The position numbers and the translations under genes were made by a program. A stretch of 64,000 nt of DNA from Mucor mucedo. Its lineage: Eukaryota; Mucoromycota; Mucoromycetes; Mucorales; Mucoraceae. Shown here in pieces: positions 20,440-32,000 of this stretch. The notes beneath the pieces were generated by a model, which saw only the letters and a program-made list of their open reading frames with translations, ran no database searches and had not been told where the DNA came from. Position 1 is the stretch's first letter, and every line of letters starts with the position of its first letter. Location of the stretch: positions 1-64,000 of the forward strand of contig NW_026252366.1 of the NCBI RefSeq assembly GCF_025094135.1. The letters run 5' to 3'.

Positions 20440-22741
20440 ATGCCTGGAGATAATAAAGTGGCGAACCCACAACCTGTTGTTGCAGGCGAAGGTTCTGCAG
20501 CCACTGGGGCACCACCACCTCAACAAAAGAGTTTTATTCAAAAGTATGCTGGATCGGTTATTCAGATGATCATCTTTTGGATAGCAATGAGAGCTATTTC
20601 CAACGGTAAAAGTTCTTTCCTAATGAACAAAAAAAAAAAAAAAGAGAGAGAGAATTGTTTTATTGACACTAATGTAACAGGTATGAAGTCACCCGAAGTC
20701 GCTGTTCCCCATGCCCCTGTGACGACAACAAGCGATGGCCAACAAGTGGTATCTCAACCTACGTTTGTTCCTGGAGCTACCACGTTGCGTGATTATGCCT
20801 CTGTACCTTCAAATGTCTACTATTTCCCTAATCCCTCCGTCCCACTTTCTGTGCTTCCTGAGAGCTTTATTCCTCTCTGGCAACCTCGTACACCCATGGA
20901 CTTGTCCGTGTATGTGAGCGAAGAAGAATATTTCACGAATTATGAAGCACAACCTGATTGGAAAACCACTGAATTGTATTACAGTGAAGATTTTGAAGCC
21001 AGAGAACACAAGATTGAGATTCCCGCTACCAAGGTACAATATAGATTTTTCAAATAGTGTGTGTGTGTGTGTGTATATATATGCTTATAGAATTGTAAAT
21101 GATAGACAATTCAACATAATGGTACGGTTTATGCTCACGTCTTTCTTACTCAACATGGTATTTCCATTGATCCTCGTAGTCAGGGTTATAATCCTGATGC
21201 TGCCGTCTATGTTCGACATGTGTTGACCAAGTTCTTGCCTCAAAAATCTCTTGTGAAGCAAAAGAAATTATTAGGCAAGCATGAGGATGAAGAAGAGGTG
21301 GAAGAGGAAGAAGTAATTGTTGAAAAAGTGGTAAGAGACCGATTATTTGAAAAAAAAAAGAACGCAACATTTAACAGATTGGTGGATGGTTTGTAGGAGG
21401 AGAAAACAGAAGGAGGACCTGGTGGTATTGTGGGACTTGGAGCCAACTTGATTGGAGATTTAACGCGTCGAGCTCCCAAGGTTGCTTACTGGCACCCAAA
21501 TGTGACACTTAGTTTGGTGAACAGTCATCGTGCACCTCTCCCCAAGAATAGTTTGCAACCACCCGTGATTAAATTTGTTCAGTTTGATCAAGCCATGTCG
21601 CGTGATCCTTCTGGTAAGTTTGGCTATTACCGACCTATTTTGTTTCCCAATGATTTCTGGGTGCTTCAATCAAACGCGTATGCAGTGAATGAAACCGTGG
21701 AGATGTTACCCTTGAATATTCGTGTGGAGTCTATTTCAATGTGGAAGTTTAATATTTTTGCCACCTTGGATGATTCCATGAAGCAACAGAGCCAGAATCC
21801 ATTAGGAGGAATGTCAAGTGGAGATATGGATGAGATCAAGCGTATGTTTATCGAGACCAATCCCATTCTTTTGGGTACCACCATTGCCGTCAGTTGTCTT
21901 CATTCGTTGTTTGAGATGCTTGCCTTCAAGAATGATATCGCCTTTTGGAAGCAAAAATCTAACAGTGCAGGTATCTCTGTGCGTACCTTGATTGTCAATA
22001 TCTTTTTCCAGATTGTGATTTTCTTGTACCTGTTTGATAATAACCAGGAGACATCGTGGATGGTCTTGATCAGCCAAGGCTTTGGTTTGGTCATTGAGTT
22101 ATGGAAGGTGTTTAAGGCGCTCAAGTATGAATTGATCTGGACTCCCGGGTCTTGGATTCCTTCCTTGGGACAACAAGAGTCGAAGCAGTCGGAAGAAGAA
22201 GATGAGACAGCTAAATATGATGCCATTGCTTTCAAGTACTTGAAATGGCTTTCATACCCCTTATTGGCTGGTTATGCCATTTATTCCTTGTATTATGATG
22301 AGCACAAGAGTTGGTACTCATATGTGATTCATACCTTGGTCCAATTCGTGTACATGTTTGGATTTATTACTATGTTACCTCAATTGTATATCAATTACCG
22401 TCTCAAGAGTGTAAGTGGACGATATATTTTCTATTTTGGAATTTTTTGCATTAATTCCCTTCTCTTTTTTTTTTTTTAAATAGGTTGCTCATATGCCTTG
22501 GAAGACATTGATGTACAAGTCGTTGAATACGTTTATTGATGATTTGTTTGCGTTTGTGATCAAGATGCCTACTTTGCATCGATTGGCTTGTCTTCGTGAT
22601 GATTTTGTCTTTTTCGTGTATATTTATCAACGTCATGCTTACAAGGTAGATCCTACTCGTGCTAATGAATATGGACAAGTGGGTGAAGGAGATGTCAAGG
22701 ATGAGAAGAAGGCTTTGGAAGAATCCAAGAAGGATAAATAG
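20440..22741 (+). CDS. CLPTM1: CLPTM1 family multi-pass ER membrane protein
   Basis: Exons read MPGDNKVANPQPVV...KSFIQKYAGSVIQMIIFWIA, then DLSVYVSEEEYFTNYEAQP, a region reaching HNGTVYAHVFLTQHGISIDP (about 21110-21180), EKTEGGPGGIVGLGANLIGD...YWHPNVTLSLVNSH, FGYYRPILFPNDFWVLQS, and the hydrophobic core (ETNPILLGTTIAVSCLHSLF, EMLAFKNDIAFWKQK, QVIFLYLFDNN-like helices, HTLVQFVYMFGFITMLPQLY). The last exon (from 22485) reads VAHMPWKTLMYKSLNTFIDD and DDFVFFVYIYQRHAYKVDP. These blocks define CLPTM1/CLPTM1L. About 625 aa. Animal members are linked to ER retention of receptors and to lipid scrambling; the fungal role is not established. It converges on the SmG gene 134 bp away. Confidence 0.93.
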
Positions 22742-22875
22742 AATACATATTTTTTTGTGTTCACAAATAAATTTTATTTGATGTATATATTTTTTTTTTG
22801 TGGGGGTGTGGGGGGTAAGAAACTTTATATTGCTGATATTTTTTTTTTTTGAAGTTTTTTTTTCTTTGTACAAAT

Positions 22876-23243
22876 CTAGATACGCTCAAGAGCTTCCATG
22901 ATAGAAATACTGTTACCACGAATGACCTAACATTAAACCATGTGTTAAACATCTCTTTATAAACCCCCTCCACTAATTCAAATTAATAAAAAAAAAATAC
23001 TTTACCACCATGCCAATGTTGTTCTTTTCAGTCGCACTAATTTCTTCAATAGTTTCATCCAAGACAATGTTCATGAAGGGATCGAAACCACGAAGGACAC
23101 CAGTCACCTTACGGTTTCCGTTTAATTGAAGCGAAAGACGCTTGTCCATGTATCTATTGAAGGATGGTGAATAAACAGAAAAAAAAAGATCGATGAACAA
23201 GTATAATTTACTTTTTTAACTCTGGTGTGGTTGTCTTTCCCAT
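22876..23243 (-). CDS. SNRPG: Spliceosomal Sm protein G
   Basis: Three exons give MGKTTTPELKK, YMDKRLSLQLNGNRKVTGVL, RGFDPFMNIVLDETIEE, KNNIGMVV and IRGNSISIMEALERI. Sm1 and Sm2 motifs are both complete, including RG(F)DPFMN and the IRGNSI RNA-binding loop. The total is 77 aa, the usual length. Splice joins restore KKYMDKR and GMVVIRGN. SmG sits in the heptameric Sm ring of U1, U2, U4 and U5 snRNPs. The ATG is at 23241-23243 and the TAG at 22876-22878. Confidence 0.97.
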
Positions 23244-24053
23244 TGATATGATAAAAAGGCTACAAAGATAACAAAAAACAAAAAAAAACGCGCGTGGTTA
23301 GAAATGCCCTATAGTCGACTAATTTATCTAATGAACAAACCTGGTTTAACAACTATCAAGGTTATACAGAAGAAGAAGAAGAAGAAAAAAAAAGAAGAAG
23401 CCGGAGCCAAACATTTTTTTTTTCACATACTACCTGAGCTGCAAAATATTTTTGTCTGTACGTCATCAGATCGCTTCATGCTTTTTCTAAAAAAAAAAAA
23501 AAATTATTCCCTTCATTTAATAAATAAAAAAAAAAGGTACACTCAGTATGGATTTCTCGATCTACCCGAGAGGTATAACAGATTGATTTATAAAGACATA
23601 GTGCGTTTATTTTAGCTTGATTCTAAAGAATTTTCTCACAGTTTGAACATTAGAAAAGGCGCTCCCCGGGTAAATCCACATCCTACTACACGTTTCTCAA
23701 GTTGCAATTTTCTTGCTTGGGGGGAAGCAAAGCTTACATGTAACTAGGTTACCAAATTAAGATTTGCTAGCGAGGGGGGGTATATTAATCATCTTTGCTC
23801 CCATCCCAACCAAAGAAAATTGGTTCATGCGTTATGAACAAGAAAATAGTATAGTCTTATTCTTGTGATTATCTTTAGTTGAAAGGTATCACGCATGTCC
23901 TTTTGCATTGAAAACTGTCAAATTGAGATTTGGGCACCGCATCCTTTTTTATTTGGCTGCCTAGCTGGCTGACTGGGCGGGTGTTAACTCATACTTTTTT
24001 TTTTTCGCTTTGAACCCCCCCTCCCTTACTTCAAAATAATTTTTTTTTTAATA
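23244..24053. other. Intergenic between divergent SmG and UQCC6-like genes
   Basis: Contains a GAA-rich stretch near 23370-23400, A/T runs and a C-rich stretch close to 24016-24024 before the next gene. No recognised gene or RNA. Promoters of both flanking genes must lie here. Confidence 0.5.
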
Positions 24054-24339
24054 ATGGCACAACCAAATAAATTCTATACCTTTGTCTTAATGTGCACAGG
24101 CATGGCTGCTGGCAGTACTGTTGTTAACCGAGTAAGTTTTTATTTTTATTTTTTATGCATGCCTTACACTTTTTTTTTCCGTACCGTCAACTAAATTCTT
24201 TACTCCATTGGTATATAAAAGATCATGAAGCCTGATATGGTAACTAATAAAGCAGCTTGTTTTTCTGTCAATGTGACTCATTCGTTTTCAATGTCTATAG
24301 AGAATTCCCAAGATTCAACTTCCCAAAAAGACTGAATAA
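24054..24339 (+). CDS. BRAWNIN/UQCC6-like mitochondrial microprotein (45 aa)
   Basis: Three exons: 24054-24131 (MAQPNKFYTFVLMCTGMAAG, STVVNR), an 18-nt microexon 24222-24239 (IMKPDM), and 24301-24339 (RIPKIQLPKKTE, then TAA). All splice sites are GT-AG and all joins are in phase 0. The order hydrophobic helix, AGxxVVxR, x(K/R)PD(L/M)xIP(x)I, PK matches the animal complex III assembly microprotein BRAWNIN (UQCC6, DUF4535 type). A single membrane segment with a short basic tail fits the mitochondrial inner membrane. The match rests on about 25 positions recalled from the human protein, so the function is inferred. The microexon encodes part of the most conserved motif. Confidence 0.65.
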
Positions 24340-24730
24340 GACTTTGTTACCCGATTGTAGAAAAAAAAGATATAAAAATAAAAGAAGGGGTTCCCACATT
24401 GATAGATGCCCCCCCCCCCATTAGACCAGCAGCTACGATATTCCTTCTTTTTATTGCTTGAGAGAGTACAATGACACTAGTTTTTTTTTCTTCTTTTGCG
24501 ATAAGAGGAAACGTGTGTGTATTTAAATATTAAATCCAGATTGTCATGATTTGTTTAAATGATCAATGCCACAAGAGTTACGTTTTGCTAGAAGAATACA
24601 GGATGATGATGTTTTTTTGGGACAACGACTTCATATAAACCGGAAATAAAAAGATGTACATAATCTTTTTTTTATTTATTGTAGACTTATCGCATCACCT
24701 GTAGACTAATAATCACCATCGAATATCGTA
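24340..24730. other. Intergenic
   Basis: 3' flank of the UQCC6-like gene with a C run near 24410-24419 and T runs; a GATGATGATG stretch lies near 24600. No coding frame is recognised. Confidence 0.45.
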
Positions 24731-25057
24731 TCAATCAATAACTACAACATGCGTATTGTACCATGTTTCTCCTATGCACAGTCTTTGCAGATATCCTGTT
24801 TCAAACAGTCTTATAAAGTAACAGTCGGTGTGCTTGACCCAGTACTTATCAGTACTATAATGATTTTCCCCTGATCCCCTGCGCAGTTGTAAGATTAAAC
24901 CTCAAATATTTTATACCTTTGCAACCATATTGTCAGCATTGGCATGAGTACTACAAGTGACATTGGAGCTGGTACCATCAACGCAAGCATCCACAAACCC
25001 TTCTACATCATTCTTTAAACTGGCAATTGCTGATTCTTTTCCTGCTTGTATAAACAT
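24731..25057 (-). CDS. Small unrecognised protein, possibly broken
   Basis: The exon-like frame 24917-25057 starts MFIQAGKESAIASLKNDVEG and continues FVDACVDGTSSNVTC, ending at a good GTATAA donor in phase 0. Downstream, after an AG at about 24888, a clean frame reads GSGENHYSTDKYWVKHTDCY and FIRLFETGYLQRL to a TGA at 24731-24733. The two frames do not join in phase with the nearest acceptor (one base out), so either another splice site is used or the gene is frameshifted. Spaced Cys residues suggest a secreted or domain-like origin, but no signal peptide is visible. The family is unknown. Confidence 0.35.
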
Positions 25058-25183
25058 TTCATAATCTTAACCAGAGGATCTTGAGCGTTTATTTTTACTT
25101 TCTACATCTTTTACGCAAAACACCTTTCCCCGATTCTCGCATCATTATCTTTGTAATGGATAAAATACGATTCCAAATATAGA

Positions 25184-25770
25184 ATGTCTTATCGAGATTT
25201 GTGGCTGACCACTACAAATAAGCGTTTGTTGAAGAGTTTAGAAAACTCAAACTCTATTTCGTGCAGTCAAGCGGTAGACAATACTATAGACAGCTTTTTA
25301 TTTATTTGTGCTAATCATATTAATTTGTCACAACTAGGCAAACATATCCGACTGTGGCCCATGCAATACACAAAGTATGGGATATATAACTTTGTTGGGG
25401 AGAAGAAAATCTTGGTGGAAGAAGATTTTAAAGAAGAAAAAAAAAAAGAGCACATCACTTCATTGTTCACTTTTTTCTTGACCTTGAAGGTATATTCCTG
25501 ATTCTAAACGATTGAGATGAAAAATAATAGCAAGTCTAATTTAATTATTTAGTGAGCTGTCTCGAATAAACAATGAAGACTATTGCTGTTTTGAAAAGCC
25601 AGCATGAGGAAAAGCTGAGGTGCTATGACAGCGAAAATAATAGCCAAGAGGTTCTTCTATCAGACATAATATGCCCAAGAATTTTCAAATTGAGTTATAA
25701 TACTCATGGGCAACACTTTGCAAATGAGCATTTCAAAAGCTCACCTGAAAGTGATTATTTATTTTTTTAA
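25184..25770 (+). pseudogene. Unrecognised lineage-specific gene, probably degraded
   Basis: The ATG at 25184 opens 102 codons (MSYRDLWLTTTNKRLLKSLE...CSQAVDNTIDSFLFICANHI...GEKKILVEEDFKEEKKKEHI) up to a GTATAT donor. The next AG (about 25552) brings a stop directly in phase. A second open frame, 25573-25770 (MKTIAVLKSQHEEKLRCYDS...FKLSYNTHGQHFANEHF), has similar composition but no clear splice to the first. It starts 127 bp from the divergent gene on the other strand. The first segment looks like real protein; the whole is likely a fragment of a Mucorales-specific family. Confidence 0.35.
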
Positions 25771-26164
25771 ACAAATTTTGTGTGTTTCTAGTAAATAAAA
25801 TATGTGAGTTCCAAGTTGAATACTACAGCGATAAGTAGTTCTCCAAACCCATGAGGCAAGGGAATGCAGGTGGCCCATTTCTGTGTGTGATAGATTTTGT
25901 TGGCTTGTCAAATAGAAATCCTTTTTATATACACTGTATCTAACTTTCTCGCTTCGTAATTAAAATTCAGCATAATTTACAATTCCAATCATACGTTTTG
26001 AAGTCAAGCAGGTAGAACCTAATAAGAGATAAGATGGCAGAAGCCGTATGAGACTAATGCATGGTTTCTGAATAAGTCTATTATTGTTCATCATTGATGT
26101 GATCACTATCTATGATATACCATATTAATAAGTTTCGGTCATAGGTTCTCTTTTCACTTGATGT

Positions 26165-26199
<35 letters not shown>

Positions 26200-26767
26200 C
26201 CTTTTTGGCATCTCTGGACTCAAATCTTGGGGATTCTGAAGGATCGAAAGATTCGCATTTGGGATTTGAAGATACTTATCCGGGTATCGATTCAATGTTG
26301 CACTACATATTCCTATCCATGTTTGTCAAATTGAGTATTTCAAAGAGGTATCAGCCAATCTTTTAAATCTATAAAATAAAAAAAAGTAAGCCTAAAAGGC
26401 ATGTATTAAGAAAAAAAAAAATTTGAATGTGAGAAGATATGAAGTAATGTCGATTGATAAAAAAATCTTTTTCAAGTGAATGAAAACGATCTATAACTCT
26501 GATTTAACAATAACCGTAATGTATTTATGTTCATGTTGTGCAAAATTAAAATTTAATGCATCGTTAGAGGTTACGTTTAAACTAAAGTCGAGATTTTAAT
26601 TCCTAATTCAAACAATAAAAGCTCACTACCATTACATAGTTCGATCCGAATTTGGTATTTGTGCTCAAAAAGAAAAAAGAAAAATTGCATGACAGCTGTT
26701 ACGGGTGATACATGACTAAAACTATTTTATCTTAATTTGGCAACCATTCTTTTTGCTATTGCTCGAG
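25771..26767. other. Intergenic, AT-rich
   Basis: Contains an uninterrupted A run of about 29 bases (26168-26197) followed by tgcctttttggcat, and generally AT-rich sequence. No coding frame, RNA gene or element was recognised. The poly-A could mark a retroposed sequence, but no target-site duplication was seen. Confidence 0.45.
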
Positions 26768-26937
26768 TCAATTTACAAAGCTGTTAAAGGTAAGCCATAA
26801 ATAAGATGAATCCTCATTTTGTGAATGGATAAAATAACCATCGTGTGTAATGAGCCTACAGGGGACGTGTTGTCCATGAAGCGCACACATTAAGATATCT
26901 CCGCTTAATTCAACCCAAAAATGTCGAGTGTGTCCTG
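26768..26937 (-). pseudogene. Orphan terminal exon, unrecognised
   Basis: After an AG acceptor at about 26938 the minus strand reads GHTRHFWVELSGDILMCALH, GQHVPCRLITHDGYFIH and SSYLWLTFNSFVN to a TGA. Composition looks like protein, but the promoter and first exon of AGMO lie directly upstream on the other strand, leaving little room for 5' exons. Probably a gene remnant. Confidence 0.3.
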
Positions 26938-27035
26938 AAATTCTCACACTTTTTTTTTTTTTTGGTATAAAAAGACCCATTCATGGTATTTTTATATTTG
27001 CCTTAAAGAATAACAGTAAAAAAAGATCTGTGCGT

Positions 27036-28570
27036 ATGGTTGCTATAGCTGACGTAATAACCTATGTGCTGAGAGGAGCTGGTAGACTTTTTTATATCGT
27101 CTCTCCAAAAGCAACCACCTTTGGTCATTACCAGGAGGTCCCTGACTACATTGCAGAGTCCATTCCTTTCTTTGTATTAACCATTACACTTGAATTTCTG
27201 TCCCTGGTGTTTCGACATGGTGGAAAAGGACTTCGAAAAGAACGTTTGTGGGATGCGAGTCGTTATTCAGTGAATGACATGGTTGGAAGTATAGGTGTAA
27301 GTAGAAAGAAGGGGTTTAAATAGGCAAAAATTAAACATAATTTTTTTTTTTGTCTAGGCGGGCATGCTGCAACAAATATCGAAATTCTTTATATACAACA
27401 TTACGCTCAACTCGTATTTATATGTGTACGAAAACTTTCGATTTGTTACTTTGGATCCACACAACATTTGGGTTTGGATAGCAGGATTTTTCATTATCGA
27501 TTTAGGATACTATCTCTTTCATCGTGCTGCACATGAAGTGAACTTGTTTTGGGCGACTCATGTTGTAAGTAAAACGACGGGCTCGTTGGAAAATTATACG
27601 GGTACTTTTGACTTAGATGTTTCTATTTTAGGTTCATCATTCATCCGAATACTATAACCAGACTACTGCTTTACGTCAAAGCGTATTTCAGGTATATGCC
27701 TCTTGGGTCTTTGATTTGCCAGCTGCGTTATTTCTACCACCCTCATTATACGTCATGCACAAGCAGTTCAACACATTATTTCAATACTGGATTCATACAG
27801 AAGTGATTGGAAACCTTGGACCATTAGAATACATTATCAATACGCCATCAGCACATCGTCTTCATCACGGCCGTAATCCTTACTGCATTGACAAGAATTA
27901 CGCTGGCACCCTCATTATTTGGGATATCATGTTTGGAACGTTCGAGTTAGAAAGGACAGCTCCTAATGTCAAGGCAGAAAACAGCGAGCCTGTCGCGTTT
28001 GGTTTGACTCATCCTATCAATACCTTTGACCCGTTTACGATCCAGTTTCATCATCTCAAGCATGTGCTTCGTACATGCTGGTCAACACCCGGTAGCTTAA
28101 ACAAGTTAAAGGTGTTGTTTTACGGACCTGGTTGGCACGATGATACACCACGCACAGGATTACTGGAAGAGATCCCAGTTATCGCAAAGGATATACCACC
28201 TCAGAAATACGACCCTACACTATCCCTTGGGATTAACGTTTATGTGGTGGCTCATTTTGCTGTTCTGGTGGCAGTCAATGGTATTTTATTGGATCATAAG
28301 CCGGGCGAGCTTGATTTTGCTGTGGTTGTGACGACATCGACTTATATTTTTTCAACATTGACTACATTTGGGTATATATTTGATCGTAAGCAATGGGCTA
28401 TTGAATATGAGTTCTTGAGATCCGTGTTTGTGTGTGGTGCTCTTGAAGTAGCAAGACAAACGGAATATCTGCCAAACCTGGTGATAGCTCTTGAGGCGTT
28501 TCATATCTTGACTGGAATGTGGTTGTTGATGACCCAGAGATCGGCTTTGAAAGAAATTAAGACGGAATAA
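27036..28570 (+). CDS. AGMO: Alkylglycerol monooxygenase-like fatty acid hydroxylase superfamily protein
   Basis: Three exons (27036-27296, 27358-27564, 27632-28570) give about 468 aa with several membrane segments. The di-iron histidine motifs are complete: HRAAHEVNLFWATHVVHHSS (HxxxH and HxxHH) and HRLHHGRNPYCIDKNYAG (HxxHH). GPGWHDDTPRTG and the multi-helix C-terminus match TMEM195/AGMO rather than sterol desaturases. AGMO cleaves the O-alkyl bond of ether lipids using tetrahydrobiopterin in the ER. The intron in HVV|HHSSEYYN splits the catalytic motif. Alternative: a related fatty acid hydroxylase of unknown substrate. Confidence 0.85.
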
Positions 28571-28997
28571 TTAAAATAAACCAGGATGGGTATCAAGTCA
28601 ATCAATTCTTTATATATATTTGCTTGTTTCTTCTTTATTAGTGATTTTAAATTTTAAAAAAGTGTTATCTAATGAACCTCTTTTGATACATGTGTTAGTT
28701 ATACATCCGGAACAAATAAGAATAAATAGCGAAGAAAGGTGTCGTCCGATGGCGCAATCTTTCTGCAGTCAGCTTTTTAAAAGAATCAATGGTTGAAATT
28801 CTCGAAAAAAAATGTATTACGTAAAGAAATAGGGGTGTCTGTTCACACAACTCCTTTACAGATACTATTGAAATATATGGTATTCTAAGCTACATAATTT
28901 TAATACTAAGAAACTAAAAAGAGGGGGGGGGGAGGGGGATTGTTATAAAAAATGAAGAAAAGTTCTATGCGAGGGGTGTGTGTGGGTAAAACAAAAT

Positions 28998-29041
<44 letters not shown>

Positions 29042-29077
29042 TGTGTGTTTAGGGGGATATGCTGCTTAATGAAGTGA
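28571..29077. other. Convergent intergenic with (TG)n microsatellite
   Basis: Lies between the 3' ends of AGMO and the minus-strand Rax2-like gene. A (TG)n tract of about 19 repeats at 29002-29039 and G runs near 28922-28937 occupy the Rax2 3' flank. No gene is seen. Confidence 0.6.
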
Positions 29078-32000
29078 TTAAAAGGGTTTTGTGCTTGATA
29101 CATAATTGCTGGGGAATAAACCTGAAACAGGGTTACCAGAACCATCATCTTTATATCCCATCCACCAGACATTATCGCTGGTATCTGTCACCACGATGGG
29201 GACTTTTGCATCAAATGCAAGCTCGCCAAACTCTTTCGCCTCAAATGGGTATTTGGCGTAATAAACCTTGGGTGATTCGTCACTCGCTACAGCGGAACTT
29301 CCATTGGTCTTTAACGCGTTGGCCAACAGTGCGCCAAATGAAATACCGCCTATTCCACCAGAAAATCCACTTGAGCTTCGAAGTCGTGAGTTATCCGAGA
29401 TATCCATGCTTTGTCCTCTTCCGTCCAACGCTGTAGTGTATCCGACAGCAGTCTCCTCTCGCTTCGATGAAGGTCCGGCGGCAAGAATAGCAGAATCGTG
29501 CAAGTTGGCTGCATCCAACATGGCTAACAAACTGGTAGGTCGGTGCTTGGGTCTCCATTCCGGCATAGGTTCTGTCTGAGACTTGACACTGTTACGACGT
29601 TTCAAGAATAAGAAGAGGAAGACACATGCAATCAGCACAAAGAGGATGGCTAATGAAATTGCAATCGAAATCAAAATAACAGCAGGAATAGAGAGGTATT
29701 GACGGACAGATTTTGGTGTACAACATTCTGTGATTGTAAATGTACTATGGATGATACCACTAGATCCGTTCGCTGAAGATGTTAGTGCATAAGGATACCA
29801 AGTAGAACCATCATACAAAGCAGCACTACTACTTCCAAAGCCAGGTATCTCCAAATGACCAACCGCCATTAATAATGTATCTGAATCTGCAGGGAATCTG
29901 TCCTCTGATGGAGAAGATGAAACCGGCATGTATAACAGCTGCTGAATGTTCGTACCGGAGCCAAGTTTCGTATCAATGGGTTTCAAATCATTGCCGTTCC
30001 AGGTTCCAAGATAGAATTGATTATTATCTCTTCCAGAGATAATGAAATTGCCTGTACCGTCATTGACTAAAGAAGAAGTAGACGTAAAGTCATTGGCAGC
30101 AGTTCTCCAAGAGGCGGCGTTGACATTATCCAATACGGCCAGACCAGTCATGGTGGAACCAACCTTCAAGTCACCAACCACCGTAATAGAATCCTTATAG
30201 ATTGACATATCCATCACATTTCCTTCTATCCCTTGGCTCACTTGACTCCACTGACGGGAATCAGAAGCTAAAGAACAAATGGCGTCACAATTCAATAGTC
30301 CAGCAAATGAAAAGTTTCCAGCCACAAAGATTGATTTTCCATCGGACTGAGGTCGGATGACATTGACTTGTCCTGGACTTCCATCCGAATCTACGTTTCA
30401 AAAGTGATTAGGGGACCATAAAAAACTTTTTTTTTCTATTTTTACTATTGTTGCTGGAACATCTACTTACTTGTAACACCTTGAACATCTTGAAAAGCCT
30501 GTTTCTGAAGATCATAGACAGCAAAACTTGTGACGGGCGAGTTAGAGCCGTCCAAAGTCCCTTTGAACTGACCACCCACCAAGAGTTGATTTTGAACCAC
30601 GTAGAGTGTGCTTACCTCACCTTGAACATTTTGCAATAAACCAGACCATGCACCATCGTACATGGCGAGATGATATTGCGTGTTATTGAAATTGAATAGA
30701 CCACTCAAGATAGTCGTATCAGTTTTGCCGTTTTTCCAAAAGACACCCGCTGTCACAGTAGCGTTGGGATCGACATCGGTCACTTTCCATTGTTGTGTCT
30801 CAAGCGAGGCGATATCGTTAGCACGGTATGTCTGTGCGCTTTTGATGCCTCCCAAGTATAAAATACTGTCCGAACCAACTTGAAGCTGGTTTGCCACAGG
30901 GCCTACAATTAATGAAGAGGAAGGGACCCATTGACGATTCTTTAAGCTCCATTGGGCGTTATTGAAAGTCGGTAAACCATCTGCTGTGGTGAAAGGACCG
31001 GATAAATGCACATTGGTATTATCTGTCGTATACAGGTTTTCTACTCTGGCGTCAACACCTTCATTCATACCAGACCAAGTGTTGGTTTGAGTATCGTAGA
31101 TTGCCACGTTTTTAAGCGTTTGTTGAGGAACTTCAGTATTGTTAAAGAGGCCACCCAAAACAAGTTGAGAGCCTATAAGCAAAGAAGTGGACACCATGCC
31201 ATTTAAGCCAATGTTATTGAAGGGTAAATAACCCATTTCAAAGTCATAAGCTACAATATTTGTGTAGGAATCATTGGCTCGGAAACTACCACCAATGTAC
31301 AGTTGATTCCCCACCGATTGCAATGTAGTGACAGTGGAAGCTGCTGGCAATTGCTGAGTAAGAGGTAACCAAGTGTTGTTGGAAGGATAATAATTTAAAA
31401 CGCTAGAAAGTAATAGACCTGTGGAATTTCGAATGAATTCAATGGAATCCGCTACTACAGATATGGTGTTTGAGGAAGGTGTAGTAGCAGTGGGTGAAAC
31501 ATGCATCACAATGGAAGGTTGGAATGACCCTGAAGATGCGGAGATGGATCCAGTGAAAATCAAGGTACGCTGATCGGCAGCATTTTGTTGATCCAATGCA
31601 TAGGTTGTTGTATTGCCCGGATTTAAGGTGATGTCCAATACAATTTGTGTACGTTGATCACAAGTGCTAGTACCGACACATCCTGGTGTGGTAATATATA
31701 CATCGTAAATACCTTGGCCTGAGATGTATCTACATATAAAGAGTATGAGCTAAATTTATCTGTTTTAAAAATACGTCTTGTGAGGTAGAGGGGGGTGGGA
31801 AAGAGAGACTTACGGTTGATAAGTCACGGAAACATCACTGGAATGTAACTCAGATGCAGGAAAACTAGCGATTAAAAAGTTTTGATAGGTTTGATAGGAG
31901 TAGACTTCGGTCCAATTTCCTGTGGTTGTGGCTGTGGATGAAGGAGCGGTGGAACAAGAATCAGAGACACCAGCAGGAGACTGGCTATTACTGATTTCTG

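Noticed and set aside
21814..22235. Minus-strand frames
   Set aside because: Shadows of CLPTM1 membrane segments.
26168..26197. Poly-A run as retroposon tail
   Set aside because: No target-site duplication or upstream element could be read.
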